Shown one piece after another: positions 45,325 through 55,624 of a DNA stretch of 64,000 nt. The position numbers and the translations under genes are program-made. Where the stretch lies: positions 496,345 to 560,344 of the forward strand of contig NZ_LMNI01000012.1 in assembly GCF_001422925.1 (NCBI RefSeq), read 5' to 3'. Source of the stretch: Microbacterium sp. Leaf288. GTDB taxonomy: Bacteria > Actinomycetota > Actinomycetes > Actinomycetales > Microbacteriaceae. The notes beneath the pieces are model-generated. The model searched no databases, was not told the origin of the DNA, and saw nothing but the letters and a program-made list of their open reading frames with translations. Each line of letters begins with the position of its first letter. Position 1 is the stretch's first letter.

Positions 45325-46548
45325 TCACGAGAACGGGTTCTGGTCGGGATCGAAGGACCCCGGGAACGCCCCTCCTGCGGTGTCCTTGATCCACCCGGCG
45401 ATCCCGAGCTGCGTCGCCCAGACGCCGGCCGTACCCTCGACGATGTTCCACCCGCCGGTCATCACCGCGGGGTCCGCCCAATGCGCCATGTTCTGACCGG
45501 TCAGCAGGCCCGTCGTGAAGTCGACGGCCTTCGCGCCGAACCCGGTTCCCTGCAGGCGGTTCAGCCCCGACGCCCAGTCGTCGATCCCCGTCGCACCGAC
45601 GCCGAACAGGCGGGCGGCGTCGTCGCCGAACGCCGTTCCGAGTGCGCGCCAGCCCCCGGGAGCGCCCAGTCCGCGCAGGCCACGCGCCGCGGGGCCGATA
45701 AAGGGCACCACGCCGATGACGCCGAATGCGACGTCGACCCAGCTTCCGTCGTCGAACGCGAGCTTGCGGGTGAGGGCGACGGCGAGCGTCGCGACGGCGA
45801 CGATCGCCGCGAGCGCGGCGATGATGGGCCCGCCCACGACGATCGCAAGCACCGCGAGCACGATGCCGGCCACGGCGAGGACGTTCGAGAGGAACTCCAG
45901 CGCACCTCGCAGGTCGTCCTTCCAGGAGTCCTCGATCTTGCCGCTGAAGCCTTCCTTGATGTTCGTGGCCGCGGTCTGGAAAGCGGTGTGCCAGCTGTCC
46001 CACTCCGTGTCGTACTCACCGGCCCGCGTGTCCCACTCGCCGCGCTTGGCGTCGGCGAGACCTCGCTTCTCGACAGCATTGGCGTTCGCGGTGTCATACG
46101 ACGACTGCTCATCGGCATCGGCATCGTCATCGGGCTCTCGCGGAACGGCGCCCTCAGCCGTGTCGGCGTCGCGCGATAGCGAGTAGTAGGCGGCCCACAA
46201 CTCGATCAGATCGTCGACGATCGGATCGATCGCGGCCTTCGACGTCTCGAGCTCCTGACCGTAGGTGAGGATGTGCGGCCCGACGGCGGCGTACAGCTCG
46301 GCCGCCTGCGACAGATCGCCGCTGACCTCACCCGCAACTTCGCGGAGCTTGTCGACGGTGCTGCCTTCCATGTCGGCGCCGTTGTCGACCAGTCGCTTGA
46401 TGAGCGTCCACGCGGCCGACATGTCGGCACCGAGGTCGACGATCTGCTGACCACGCGTCTGGACGTCGCCCGCATCGCCGCGCAGGTGCTCGATGAGGTT
46501 CCCTCCCCTCGGCGTCTGCGAGGGCATGTACGGAAGCGCTGTCGTCAT
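45325..46548 (-). CDS. Large WXG/LXG-like type VII substrate or membrane effector
   Basis: A 407-residue protein. Residues 1-125 are helical and resemble the WXG/ESAT-6 or LXG targeting region (GGNLIEHLRGDAGDVQTRGQQIVDLGADM). An acidic, repeat-like linker follows (EPDDDADADEQ), then a second helical region with WDSWHTAF (near 190), then a hydrophobic core (LSNVLAVAGIVLAVLAIVVGGPIIAALAAIVAVATLAVAL, about 225-265, and VAFGVIGVVPFIGPAARGL), and a Gly-rich end. This arrangement is common in substrates with pore or toxin C-termini. No toxin motif or immunity gene was recognised with confidence. Confidence 0.75.
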   Translation of the reverse strand: MTTALPYMPSQTPRGGNLIEHLRGDAGDVQTRGQQIVDLGADMSAAWTLIKRLVDNGADMEGSTVDKLREVAGEVSGDLSQAAELYAAVGPHILTYGQELETSKAAIDPIVDDLIELWAAYYSLSRDADTAEGAVPREPDDDADADEQSSYDTANANAVEKRGLADAKRGEWDTRAGEYDTEWDSWHTAFQTAATNIKEGFSGKIEDSWKDDLRGALEFLSNVLAVAGIVLAVLAIVVGGPIIAALAAIVAVATLAVALTRKLAFDDGSWVDVAFGVIGVVPFIGPAARGLRGLGAPGGWRALGTAFGDDAARLFGVGATGIDDWASGLNRLQGTGFGAKAVDFTTGLLTGQNMAHWADPAVMTGGWNIVEGTAGVWATQLGIAGWIKDTAGGAFPGSFDPDQNPFS

Positions 46549-46555
46549 CGTCGGC

Positions 46556-46849
46556 TCATCTCTCGCCGGTTCGGTTGCCGGCTTCCTCGTCGAAGTCCTG
46601 GAAACCCTCGATCACGCCGTCGACATGCTCGGCGAGACCCTTGCAGCTGTCCATCAGGCGCTTCCGGCGATCGTCCCAGCGGCCCTCGAAGTCGTGCGCC
46701 GCGTCCTTCAGATCACCCAGCTCGTACGGGCGATCGACGGCACCCTCGAGGTCGCGGCGGCGGTTGCCCGCATGCTCGAACTCGTCGATGATGCTCTTCA
46801 GCTGCGTGCTCAGTGCACCGAGGTCGTCATAGCTGACTTTGACGCTCAC
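46556..46849 (-). CDS. WXG100-like protein with Trp in the turn
   Basis: A 97-residue helical protein, MSVKVSYDDLGALSTQLKS..., with FEGRWDDRRKRLMDSCKGL in the middle, where the Trp sits at the WxG turn position, and a C-terminal helix ending EGFQDFDEE. It starts at GTG 46849 with GAGGAG upstream. The LXG-like gene begins seven bases after its stop, so this is a likely targeting partner of that larger protein, as small helical partners are for LXG proteins. Confidence 0.78.
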   Translation of the reverse strand: MSVKVSYDDLGALSTQLKSIIDEFEHAGNRRRDLEGAVDRPYELGDLKDAAHDFEGRWDDRRKRLMDSCKGLAEHVDGVIEGFQDFDEEAGNRTGER

Positions 46850-46896
46850 TGGGTCTCCTCATTCCCGATCCGACTCGTCCGCCCTCACCGATCACC

Positions 46897-46926
46897 GGTC
46901 GGGAGCGGACTGCACCGCTCCCGACC
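46897..46926. terminator. Hairpin after WXG100-like copy B
   Basis: Perfect 12-base arms GGTCGGGAGCGG / CCGCTCCCGACC around ACTGCA. It may terminate most transcripts after copy B, with read-through into the downstream WXG/LXG operon. Confidence 0.75.
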
Positions 46927-46934
46927 CCGATGAT

Positions 46935-47266
46935 GCGGTTCAGCCGCCGGCGAGCTGCTGGTCGAGGTCCTGAATGGCACGCATCATGCCCAGCAGCGAC
47001 TCCGACATGTCGTTGATGCCGTCCACCGCGCCCTTCAGCCCCGTCGTCAGCTCGGAGTACCCCTCACCGAACTTGCCTGACGCGTGCTGCGTCTTGAAAT
47101 CCTCACCCAGCAGCGTGTCCACCTGGCTCTTCAGCGTGTCCAACTGACCCTGGATGTCATCACGAGCCTGCGACAGCGACGACGCCACCTGCTCCATCTC
47201 CGCATACGAAGCACCGAAATCGGCCATCGTCAACTCCCTCACTCAGATTCCCGACCCCCGTCGGGC
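46935..47266. repeat. 332-base duplication, copy B
   Basis: It matches 41868-42199 with two base differences, one of them CGC versus CGT-type changes in the coding part, both silent at protein level. The boundaries are sharp. Confidence 0.95.
46940..47227 (-). CDS. WXG100 family protein (EsxA-like), copy B
   Basis: The same 95-residue protein as copy A (41873-42160): helix, turn [17 protein letters not shown], helix, ending DLDQQLAGG. It lies directly downstream of the EssC-like ATPase gene and has its own apparent promoter (-10 TAGGTT at 47279-47284) with palindrome site B 23 bases further upstream. A hairpin after the gene suggests it is expressed at a higher level than the genes that follow. 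It is probably the core secreted substrate of the system. Confidence 0.88.
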   Translation of the reverse strand: MADFGASYAEMEQVASSLSQARDDIQGQLDTLKSQVDTLLGEDFKTQHASGKFGEGYSELTTGLKGAVDGINDMSESLLGMMRAIQDLDQQLAGG

Positions 47267-47307
47267 GGGACACTCAGCAACCTAACGGACGGCGCCGACG
47301 CCACGCG

Positions 47308-47325
47308 ATGGGGACCATTCCCCAT
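47308..47325 (-). promoter_or_regulatory. Type VII island palindrome, site B
   Basis: ATGGGG-ACCATT-CCCCAT, a perfect palindrome of six-base arms. It lies 23 bases upstream of the -10-like TAGGTT (47279-47284, minus strand), near -45 relative to the expected start, and overlaps no visible -35 box. It also lies just before the end of the EssC gene. Confidence 0.7.
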
Positions 47326-47344
47326 GCCCGGGTGCCGCCTCGCG

Positions 47345-50300
47345 TCAGTGCTGCGGGGCCGTCTGCGGGACGGGCAGGACGGATGCCTCGACCAGCGGCA
47401 GCTGCACCGTGACCTGGCGTCCCGCCTGCACGAAGATGCCGCGTCCGTCGGGGAAGTCCGACCTCTTGACCTTCGGGAACGGCACCTTGAACACCGCGTC
47501 GCCGTCGAAGGCGTCGGGCTTGATGATGATGCCCTTGCGGCCGCCCTTGAAGTCGCCCACCAGGCCGAAGCCGCTGGTGACCTGCGTGACGTCGGCGTCG
47601 CCGATGAGCAGGTGCTCGCTGCGGTTGACCGCCTGGAACAGGGCCTTGAGGGGGCGCTCCGCCGGTGAGTCGGCGAACTGCGGCACGTCTTCGATCACGA
47701 TCATGAGCCGCGCGTCGATGGACTCGTCGGCGACGAGCTCGGCGAGTTCGGTCGCGAGGTCCTTCGCCTCGTCGGGCGTCGTGGCGCTGCGCATCCAGGG
47801 AGCGAACTCCTTCAGCTGCGAGCGCCGGCCGCCGAAGTGGAACAGCCGCACCGTCGGGTCGAAGCGCACCATCGAGGTGACGAGGGCCTTCATCGCGTTG
47901 GTCTTGCCCGCCGAGGGCGGCCCCGCGACGACGAAGGTGCCCACCGGATCGAACTCGCGGGCCGCGAGCGTGTCTTCGGCGATGCCGAGCACCGGGAACT
48001 CGCCGATGCGATCCGGCAGCGCCTGCCAGGCGAGCCGTGTCGGCAGCGAGCCGATCTCGTCCACTTCTCGCGCGCCGTTCGCGCGAAGCTCCTCGGCCCA
48101 CTGGCCCAGGAGCTTCGTCTGCTCGGCAACGTTCGGCGTGCCGCCGAGCACCGCGATCTGGGTCTCGAAGCCGTCGACGATGGCCCGGCCCGGCGCGGAG
48201 CGCTCGTCGAGCACGTCCTTCGGCGCGTTCAGCAGCGCGTAGGCGTTCTCGTCCGAGAGGCGCAGCACGACGCGGCGCGACACGTTCGAGCTGATCGCGG
48301 TGGGCACCGACCCGGAACGGTCGGCGGTCGCGACGACGTGCACGCCCAGCGGGCGGCCCTCGCCGAGGATGCGCATGAACGCCTGATAGAACGGCATCCG
48401 CGCGGTCGTCGACTCCCATTCGGCGCGGAACTGCGGGAGGCCGTCGAGGAGCACGATGATGCGCGCCTCGTCGCGCCCGGTGAGCTCGCGGTATTCCGCG
48501 ATGCTCGAGGCATTGGCCGCGCTGAACCGCTTGCCGCGGTCGTCGAGGATGCCGCCCAGCGAGCGCATGATCCGCTGCACCCGCTCGGCGTCGTCGCCGG
48601 GGATGATCGAGCCGACGTGCGGCAGCACCTCGAGGCTCTTGAGGGCGCCGGCGCCGAAGTCCAGGCCGTAGACGGCGATGTTCTCGGCACGTCGGCCCAT
48701 CGCCGCGGCGATCGCGACGGTGCGCAGCACGGTGGACTTGCCCGACCCGCTCGTGCCGTACACCAGGAGCGAGCCGTCGCGGTCGGGCTCGAAGTACACC
48801 GGCTCCTGCAGCTGGCGTTCCGGCACATCGCGCTTGCCGAGCAGGATGAAGCCGGGGCGCCCGGCCCGCAGCCGGCGGAGGTCGACGGTGGTCTCGAGGT
48901 CGTCGAGCCACGGGCGCCTCGGCGCCGGGATCCGCGCCGCCTCGGCGGCGGCGACCAGCGTCGCGACGATGCGCTTCTGGTCGTTGGGCCCGGGATCGAC
49001 ATCATGCGATTCGGATTCGCCCGAGTCCGGCAGCTCCCACCGCTGCACCGAGCCGAACCGCAGCTGCGCGACGCCCACGTCGGCGGCGGGCGCCTCGTCG
49101 GTGCTCCAGCCACCCGCGTAGGCGGACTGGAACGGGACGAGCCGGCCCGGGCCGGTCTTGGCGATGCCGCGGCCGGGGATGCCCGGGTCGAAGCGCGCAG
49201 CCACGGGGTCGTCGACGACGTCCTTCGAGTCCGACTCGTCGGCCATGCGCAGCGCGACGCGGAGGTTGGTGTTGGCGCGCAGGTTGTCTTTGATGACGCC
49301 CGCCGGCCGCTGCGTGGCCATGATCAGGTGGATCCCCAGGGAGCGGCCGCGCTGCGCGATGTCGACGACACCGTCCACGAACTCGGGCACCTCCCCCGCG
49401 AGCGCCGCGAACTCGTCGATGACGAGCACGAGGGCGGGCGGCGTGTCGGGGTCGCGCCGCTTCTCCAGCTCGAGCAGGTCCTTGGCCTTCTTGCGGTTGA
49501 AGAGGTGCTCGCGGTGGTGCAGCTCGGCGCGCAGGCTGGTGAGCGCGCGTCGTACGAGGTGCGGGCTCAGGTCGGTGACGAGGCCGACCGTGTGCGGAAG
49601 CTCGACGCAGTCGGCGAAGGCGGAGCCGCCCTTGTAGTCGACGAACAGGAACGTGACGCGGTCGGGGCTGTGGGCGGCGGCCATGCCGAGCACCCACGCC
49701 TGGAGGAACTCGGACTTGCCGGCGCCGGTGGTGCCGCCGACGAGGGCGTGCGGTCCCTGCGTCCGCAGATCGAGGGCCATCGCGTCCGTGGCTCCCTGGC
49801 CGACGATCGCGCGGAGGGTGCCGGCCTTCTTCAGGCGTGGCAGAACCGCGCCCGAGCGGTCGATGATCGTGTTGTTCTCGCGCCAGCGCTCCACGGCGGA
49901 GCCGGGATCCACGGCGAGCTCGGTGCCGACGAGCGAAAGGAACATGACCGAGTTCGGGATGTCGGACGAGTCCTCCACGACCGTGCTCGAGTCGACGACC
50001 GGGGCGAGCCGCTTGGCCAGCACCGTCATCAGCTCGTTCGACACGCCCTCGACCGCGGTCTCCGGATAGTCCACGCCGCTGCGGACCGTGCCCGCGTGGC
50101 CGTGATCGAGACCCCGGGACACGTCGATGAAGCTGCGGCAGACGGCGGGGAGCGCCTCGACGACGGGCGCCACGAACAGGCCGTAGACGCCGACGTCGGC
50201 GCCGCGCTCGAGCACCTGCGTGAGGCGCGCGCGATCCACGGGGGCGTCGGCGGTGACGATGACGAGCACCGCCGTCTGGCCGGGGAACGTGGCCTCCTCC

Positions 50301-51874
50301 GCGGCGCGCCGCACGTCGGTGCCGTAGCGCATCGGGTCCCACTCGTCATCCAGCGGCAGGCGCGGTGACGAGGCGGCCTTGGAGCGCTGCATGACGAGCT
50401 CCTCGAGGCCCGACAGCAGCGCGGCGCCGGTCGACGCCGAATCCGACAGCGGCATCTCGCGGAAGGGACTGCGCTCGCTGGAGGTGTGCGGAAGCCACTT
50501 GAGCCACTCGAGCTGCGTCGCCCATCGTGGTTCGGTGAGCGCGATCGCGACCAGTTCGTTGGGCGAGTGGAGGCCGAACAGCTGGACGCAGAGGCCCCGC
50601 AGGGCGTCGGCGGCTTCCCGCTCGCCTCCTGCGACGCCGATCACCCCGACGCTCTGCAGCGACTCGAGCACCGGTACGCCGTCGATCGTGCGGTAGCGAT
50701 CCCGCAGCCGGTCGACGCGGTCGACGAACTCCTGCAGCGCCTCGGGCGATTCGGTTCTCTTCACCGTCGTGCGCGACGGGGCCTCGGCGGTGCCCAGGCG
50801 CACCGACAGGAAGTTCCAGTGCTCGGGCCGGCGGGTCCAGAGCATCGGGCCGAGCCGCATCGCCTCGTCGAAGACGACGGCCACCGGCGGCACCTCGGCG
50901 TTGCGGATCTCGCGCTCGCGCGGCCGCTCGCGATAGAGGCTCTCTTCGAGCTCCTCGAATGTGCGCTCGAAGATCTCGGTCTCTTTGCGGGCGCGCTGGC
51001 CGACCTGCGTGCGCTGGGAGATGAAGTTGCCGAGGAGCATGAGCGGCGACATCACCACGACCAGGAGCGAGCGAGGGTTGCCGTTCATCGCGAACAGCGC
51101 CATGCCGAGGATGAGAGGCGCGACCAGCATCGGCCACGGGAACAGCCGCGAGATCGGGTCCTTCGGCATCCGCGGCTCGGGCAGCTCCTCGCCCACGTAC
51201 CGCGGCTCCACGCGCGGGCTGCGATTGAACAGGAGCGATCCGCCCCGCTCGAGGACGGGATCCTGTTCCACCGGCGCGAAGTCCTGCACCATGCGGACGA
51301 CGACGTCCGTGTCGCCGAGCGAGAACCGCTGGCCGGGGATGACGCGGAGGCGCTGCACGAGGCCGCCGTCGACGACGATGCCGTTCGCCGAGTTCAGGTC
51401 GACCAGTTCGACCGACGCGCCGACCTCGACGCGTGCGTGCGACTTGGAGATGAGGGGATCCGGGAGGACGATGTCGTTGCCCGCGACGCGGCCGATGGTG
51501 AACTGGCCGCGCGGCAGCGGGAACTCGCGGCCGACGAGCGGACCGCCGACGATCGAGAGGATGGCGGCAGGCGGGCCCCCGTTCGTCCGCGTCGAGACGT
51601 ACTCCTCACCGAGATTGACGATCGACGCGACGAAGCCCGAGCCCACCGCCGCGTCGCTGATGAGCGTCTCGGGCGAGAGCATCGTGAACGTCGACGACGT
51701 CGGAGGCGCCACCTTGAGCGTCAGCACGTCGCGCGGTGACGCGATGGTCTCACGCGCCGGATCGGTCTCGACGATGTGCCTCGCGACGTCCTGCACGGTC
51801 GCCGTGGTGTCGGCGGTGACCACGATGTCGATGTGCTGGGCGTTCCGGCGCTGCAGGGTGAGTCTGAGTCTCAT
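47345..51874 (-). CDS. Type VII secretion FtsK/SpoIIIE ATPase with FHA domain (EssC/EccC-like)
   Basis: A 1509-residue motor of a type VII secretion system. Residues 1-95 resemble a ubiquitin-like (YukD) or FHA-like region; an FHA domain follows with IGRVAGNDIVLPD and SKSHARVE (about 125-150). Two membrane helices lie near 241-281. Three ATPase domains follow, with Walker [12 protein letters not shown] (about 712), YGTSGSGKST (about 1039) and GPPSAGKTN (about 1317). Only the first has a full Walker B (LVLVIDEFAAL, about 815); the second has LLDGLPQF and the third VIEDVPQF. The single-chain, FHA-bearing layout is that of EssC of Firmicutes and not the split EccCa/EccCb of mycobacteria. ATG 51874 follows the RDD/FHA gene by 20 bases. 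Confidence 0.93.
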   Translation of the reverse strand: MRLRLTLQRRNAQHIDIVVTADTTATVQDVARHIVETDPARETIASPRDVLTLKVAPPTSSTFTMLSPETLISDAAVGSGFVASIVNLGEEYVSTRTNGGPPAAILSIVGGPLVGREFPLPRGQFTIGRVAGNDIVLPDPLISKSHARVEVGASVELVDLNSANGIVVDGGLVQRLRVIPGQRFSLGDTDVVVRMVQDFAPVEQDPVLERGGSLLFNRSPRVEPRYVGEELPEPRMPKDPISRLFPWPMLVAPLILGMALFAMNGNPRSLLVVVMSPLMLLGNFISQRTQVGQRARKETEIFERTFEELEESLYRERPREREIRNAEVPPVAVVFDEAMRLGPMLWTRRPEHWNFLSVRLGTAEAPSRTTVKRTESPEALQEFVDRVDRLRDRYRTIDGVPVLESLQSVGVIGVAGGEREAADALRGLCVQLFGLHSPNELVAIALTEPRWATQLEWLKWLPHTSSERSPFREMPLSDSASTGAALLSGLEELVMQRSKAASSPRLPLDDEWDPMRYGTDVRRAAEEATFPGQTAVLVIVTADAPVDRARLTQVLERGADVGVYGLFVAPVVEALPAVCRSFIDVSRGLDHGHAGTVRSGVDYPETAVEGVSNELMTVLAKRLAPVVDSSTVVEDSSDIPNSVMFLSLVGTELAVDPGSAVERWRENNTIIDRSGAVLPRLKKAGTLRAIVGQGATDAMALDLRTQGPHALVGGTTGAGKSEFLQAWVLGMAAAHSPDRVTFLFVDYKGGSAFADCVELPHTVGLVTDLSPHLVRRALTSLRAELHHREHLFNRKKAKDLLELEKRRDPDTPPALVLVIDEFAALAGEVPEFVDGVVDIAQRGRSLGIHLIMATQRPAGVIKDNLRANTNLRVALRMADESDSKDVVDDPVAARFDPGIPGRGIAKTGPGRLVPFQSAYAGGWSTDEAPAADVGVAQLRFGSVQRWELPDSGESESHDVDPGPNDQKRIVATLVAAAEAARIPAPRRPWLDDLETTVDLRRLRAGRPGFILLGKRDVPERQLQEPVYFEPDRDGSLLVYGTSGSGKSTVLRTVAIAAAMGRRAENIAVYGLDFGAGALKSLEVLPHVGSIIPGDDAERVQRIMRSLGGILDDRGKRFSAANASSIAEYRELTGRDEARIIVLLDGLPQFRAEWESTTARMPFYQAFMRILGEGRPLGVHVVATADRSGSVPTAISSNVSRRVVLRLSDENAYALLNAPKDVLDERSAPGRAIVDGFETQIAVLGGTPNVAEQTKLLGQWAEELRANGAREVDEIGSLPTRLAWQALPDRIGEFPVLGIAEDTLAAREFDPVGTFVVAGPPSAGKTNAMKALVTSMVRFDPTVRLFHFGGRRSQLKEFAPWMRSATTPDEAKDLATELAELVADESIDARLMIVIEDVPQFADSPAERPLKALFQAVNRSEHLLIGDADVTQVTSGFGLVGDFKGGRKGIIIKPDAFDGDAVFKVPFPKVKRSDFPDGRGIFVQAGRQVTVQLPLVEASVLPVPQTAPQH

Positions 51875-51894
51875 GGGTTCCTCGCTGTGCTGCC

Positions 51895-53247
51895 TCAGCC
51901 GATGCGGACGCGGGCGCGCCGTTCGCCGAGCAGCAGGGTGTCTCCGGAGCGGACCGCGATGCCCTGGCCGGGCGGAAGGGCGTGCTCGACGCCGTCGCGG
52001 ATCACCGCGCTCCCGTTGGTCGACGCACGGTCGATCGCGATGATGCTGCCATCCGTGCGCAGGAGCGCCAGGTGGGTCTTCGAGATGGATTTCGACGGGT
52101 CGTCCAGGGGAACGAGCGCGAGACCGGCGTCCCCTGGCCCAGCCGCCGGATCGCGGCCGATCAGGATTCCGGACCCGGCGAGCGCGATGCGGGCGCCGTT
52201 GTCGAACTCGAGGACGACGCCCGGCGTCGCAGGGTCGGCCGGCGACGACTGTCGCGCCGGGGTTGCGGGCGCGTCCGGCGGGCCTGCGAGAGCCGGCGCG
52301 GGCGCGGGGCTCGCGTCAGGCAGCAGCCGGGGCGGCGTCCACGGGATCCCCGGGCCGGAGTAGGGCGCCGTGGGCGCGATGGCCGCCGGCGCGGCGCCGG
52401 CCGGCGCCACGGCGGCAGGCGAAGGCGCGGGCGCCGAAACGGACGCGGGGGGCGCGGCATCCGTCCCGCTCACCTCGGCGGTCGCCGCGTACGCGTCGGT
52501 ACGCGGCGCACCCACGACTCCCCCGCTGCTGCGGGTGACAGGAATGTAGGCGCCCGTGCCGGGGGGCGTCGCCGAGGTGGCGAGGGAGCGCAGCTCGCTG
52601 CGCTCGTCCGCGAGGTCGGTGGCGGCGGTCTTGCGGGCGATGCGCATGCGCTTGACGTCGTAAGGGTTGAGCCCGTCACGCGCGTCGACGAACCACGTCG
52701 CGCCGGCGAGGTCTGCCCAGCCGCGGCCCCGTCGCTCGGGGTCGAACAGCGGCGAACACGCGATGACGAGCACCGGGCCCACCAGCGGCACGAGGAAGCT
52801 GCCGTACAGCACGAGATAGCGCAGGACCGCGCCCCGCCAGAAGCCCGGGCGCTCGAGCGTGCGAACGTTGACCGATCGGATCCCGGTCGCCGCCTTGCCG
52901 ACGGTGACGCCCTTGCGCCCGTGCAGCACGAGCTGCACCACGACGAACGCGGTCGTCAGCGCCGCCGATGCCGCCCCGCACGCGATGACCAGGCCGAGCC
53001 GGCCGGTGTCCGCGAGCGCCGCCGCGGCGTCCGGCGACGCCGTCGCGCTCAGGAGCGCAGGAAGGGTGACGAGGAGGACCGGGAGCTGGAGCACCAGCAG
53101 GATGCCGAGCTCGATCGACGTGGAGAGCACGCGCCGCCCGAACGGCGCCCTGCGCAGCCCGAGTGTCGCGGCGTACTCCGGCATCGGCCGGCCACGCCCG
53201 TCGAGTCCCTCGACGGCACGCGCCGAGTCGTCGATCTCCCAAATCAC
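51895..53247 (-). CDS. RDD-domain membrane protein with C-terminal FHA domain
   Basis: A 450-residue protein. Residues 25-205 are an RDD domain with three to four membrane helices (LGLRRAPFGRRVLSTSIELGILLVLQLP, GRKGVTVGKAATGIRSV, FWRGAVLRYLVLYGSFLVPLVGPVLV). A long Ala/Pro-rich linker (about 235-345) leads to an FHA domain (LIGRDPAAGPGDAG, SISKTHLALLRTDG, STNGSAV). FHA domains bind phosphothreonine, so it may recruit or regulate the FHA-bearing ATPase encoded next. It is the first gene of the EssC operon. GTG 53247 has AGGAGG upstream, and palindrome site C lies further upstream. Confidence 0.88.
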   Translation of the reverse strand: MIWEIDDSARAVEGLDGRGRPMPEYAATLGLRRAPFGRRVLSTSIELGILLVLQLPVLLVTLPALLSATASPDAAAALADTGRLGLVIACGAASAALTTAFVVVQLVLHGRKGVTVGKAATGIRSVNVRTLERPGFWRGAVLRYLVLYGSFLVPLVGPVLVIACSPLFDPERRGRGWADLAGATWFVDARDGLNPYDVKRMRIARKTAATDLADERSELRSLATSATPPGTGAYIPVTRSSGGVVGAPRTDAYAATAEVSGTDAAPPASVSAPAPSPAAVAPAGAAPAAIAPTAPYSGPGIPWTPPRLLPDASPAPAPALAGPPDAPATPARQSSPADPATPGVVLEFDNGARIALAGSGILIGRDPAAGPGDAGLALVPLDDPSKSISKTHLALLRTDGSIIAIDRASTNGSAVIRDGVEHALPPGQGIAVRSGDTLLLGERRARVRIG

Positions 53248-53311
53248 GGGTCCTCCTGGCGAACGCTCCGCATCGACCCTATCCGGACGATCGTGCCCCT
53301 CCCGCCGAGAA

Positions 53312-53343
53312 CCAGGACATGGGGAAACAGCCCCATGTCCTGG
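53312..53343 (-). promoter_or_regulatory. Type VII island palindrome, site C (extended)
   Basis: Perfect 13-base arms CCAGGACATGGGG / CCCCATGTCCTGG around AAACAG; the core is ATGGGG-N6-CCCCAT (53319-53336). It precedes the RDD/FHA-EssC operon. A -10-like CACGAT (53290-53295) is 23 bases away, as at site B; a better hexamer TAGGGT (53276-53281) is 37 bases away. The palindrome also lies just past the convergent side of purH, so it could add to termination there. Confidence 0.65.
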
Positions 53344-53378
53344 TCGATCGGCAGATCGGCGCCTCCGGGTGAGATGCG

Positions 53379-54983
<1,605 letters not shown>

Positions 54984-55009
54984 GCGGGTCTCCTCGGTGG
55001 GGGTGGGGG

Positions 55010-55612
55010 TCAGAGCTGGGCGCTCGCGGACACCGCCGCGAGGTCGAGGTCGCCGGTCGCGACGCGGCGCACCACGTCGATCAGGAGGCGGCGTTCGACG
55101 GGCTTGATGCGCTCGTGCAGGGCGTGCTCGTCGTCGCCGGGGAGCACGGGCACGCGCTCCTGGGCGAGGATCGGCCCCGAGTCGACCCCGTTGTCGACGA
55201 TGATGACACTGGCCCCGGTCTGCGCGACGTCGGCGGCGAGCGCGTCGCGCACGCCGTGCGCACCCGGGAACTCCGGCAGGTACGCCGGGTGGGTGTTGAT
55301 GATCCGCGGCGACCACGCGTCGACGAGGTCCGCCGGCAGCAGGCGCATGAGACCGCTCAAGACGACGAGGTCGGGCTGCCACACGTCGAGCTGGGTGCCG
55401 AGCTCGGCGCCCCACTCCTCGCGGCTCGCGAACTGCGCGAACGGCACCATGAACGTGGGGATGCCGTACTCCTCGGCGTGCGCGAACCCGTCGGCCTCGC
55501 GGTCGGCGCCGACGACGACGATGCGGGCCGGGAACTCGGGATCGGCCGCCGCGTCGAGCAGAGCGCGCAGGTTCGAGCCTGTGCCCGAGATGAGAACAGC
55601 GACCGTCAGCAC
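55010..55612 (-). CDS. purN: Phosphoribosylglycinamide formyltransferase
   Basis: A 200-residue enzyme that transfers the formyl group of 10-formyl-THF to GAR in purine synthesis. Motifs: [15 protein letters not shown] at the N-terminus (phosphate loop), [15 protein letters not shown] with the catalytic Asn-His (near residue 107) and [13 protein letters not shown] (near 140). The start is GTG 55612, six bases after a -10-like TAGACT, so the mRNA is probably leaderless. It is followed closely by purH. Confidence 0.95.
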   Translation of the reverse strand: MLTVAVLISGTGSNLRALLDAAADPEFPARIVVVGADREADGFAHAEEYGIPTFMVPFAQFASREEWGAELGTQLDVWQPDLVVLSGLMRLLPADLVDAWSPRIINTHPAYLPEFPGAHGVRDALAADVAQTGASVIIVDNGVDSGPILAQERVPVLPGDDEHALHERIKPVERRLLIDVVRRVATGDLDLAAVSASAQL

Positions 55613-55618
55613 CGGCCT

Positions 55619-55624
55619 AGTCTA
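55619..55624 (-). promoter_or_regulatory. -10 element TAGACT of purN, overlapping the DUF6350 stop codon
   Basis: On the minus strand TAGACT starts with the TAG stop of the upstream gene (55622-55624) and ends six bases before the purN GTG. Confidence 0.5.

Noticed and set aside
47837..50368. 843-codon plus-strand open frame opposite the EssC-like gene
   Set aside because: High-GC antisense shadow without ribosome site or domains; the minus strand holds the motif-rich ATPase.
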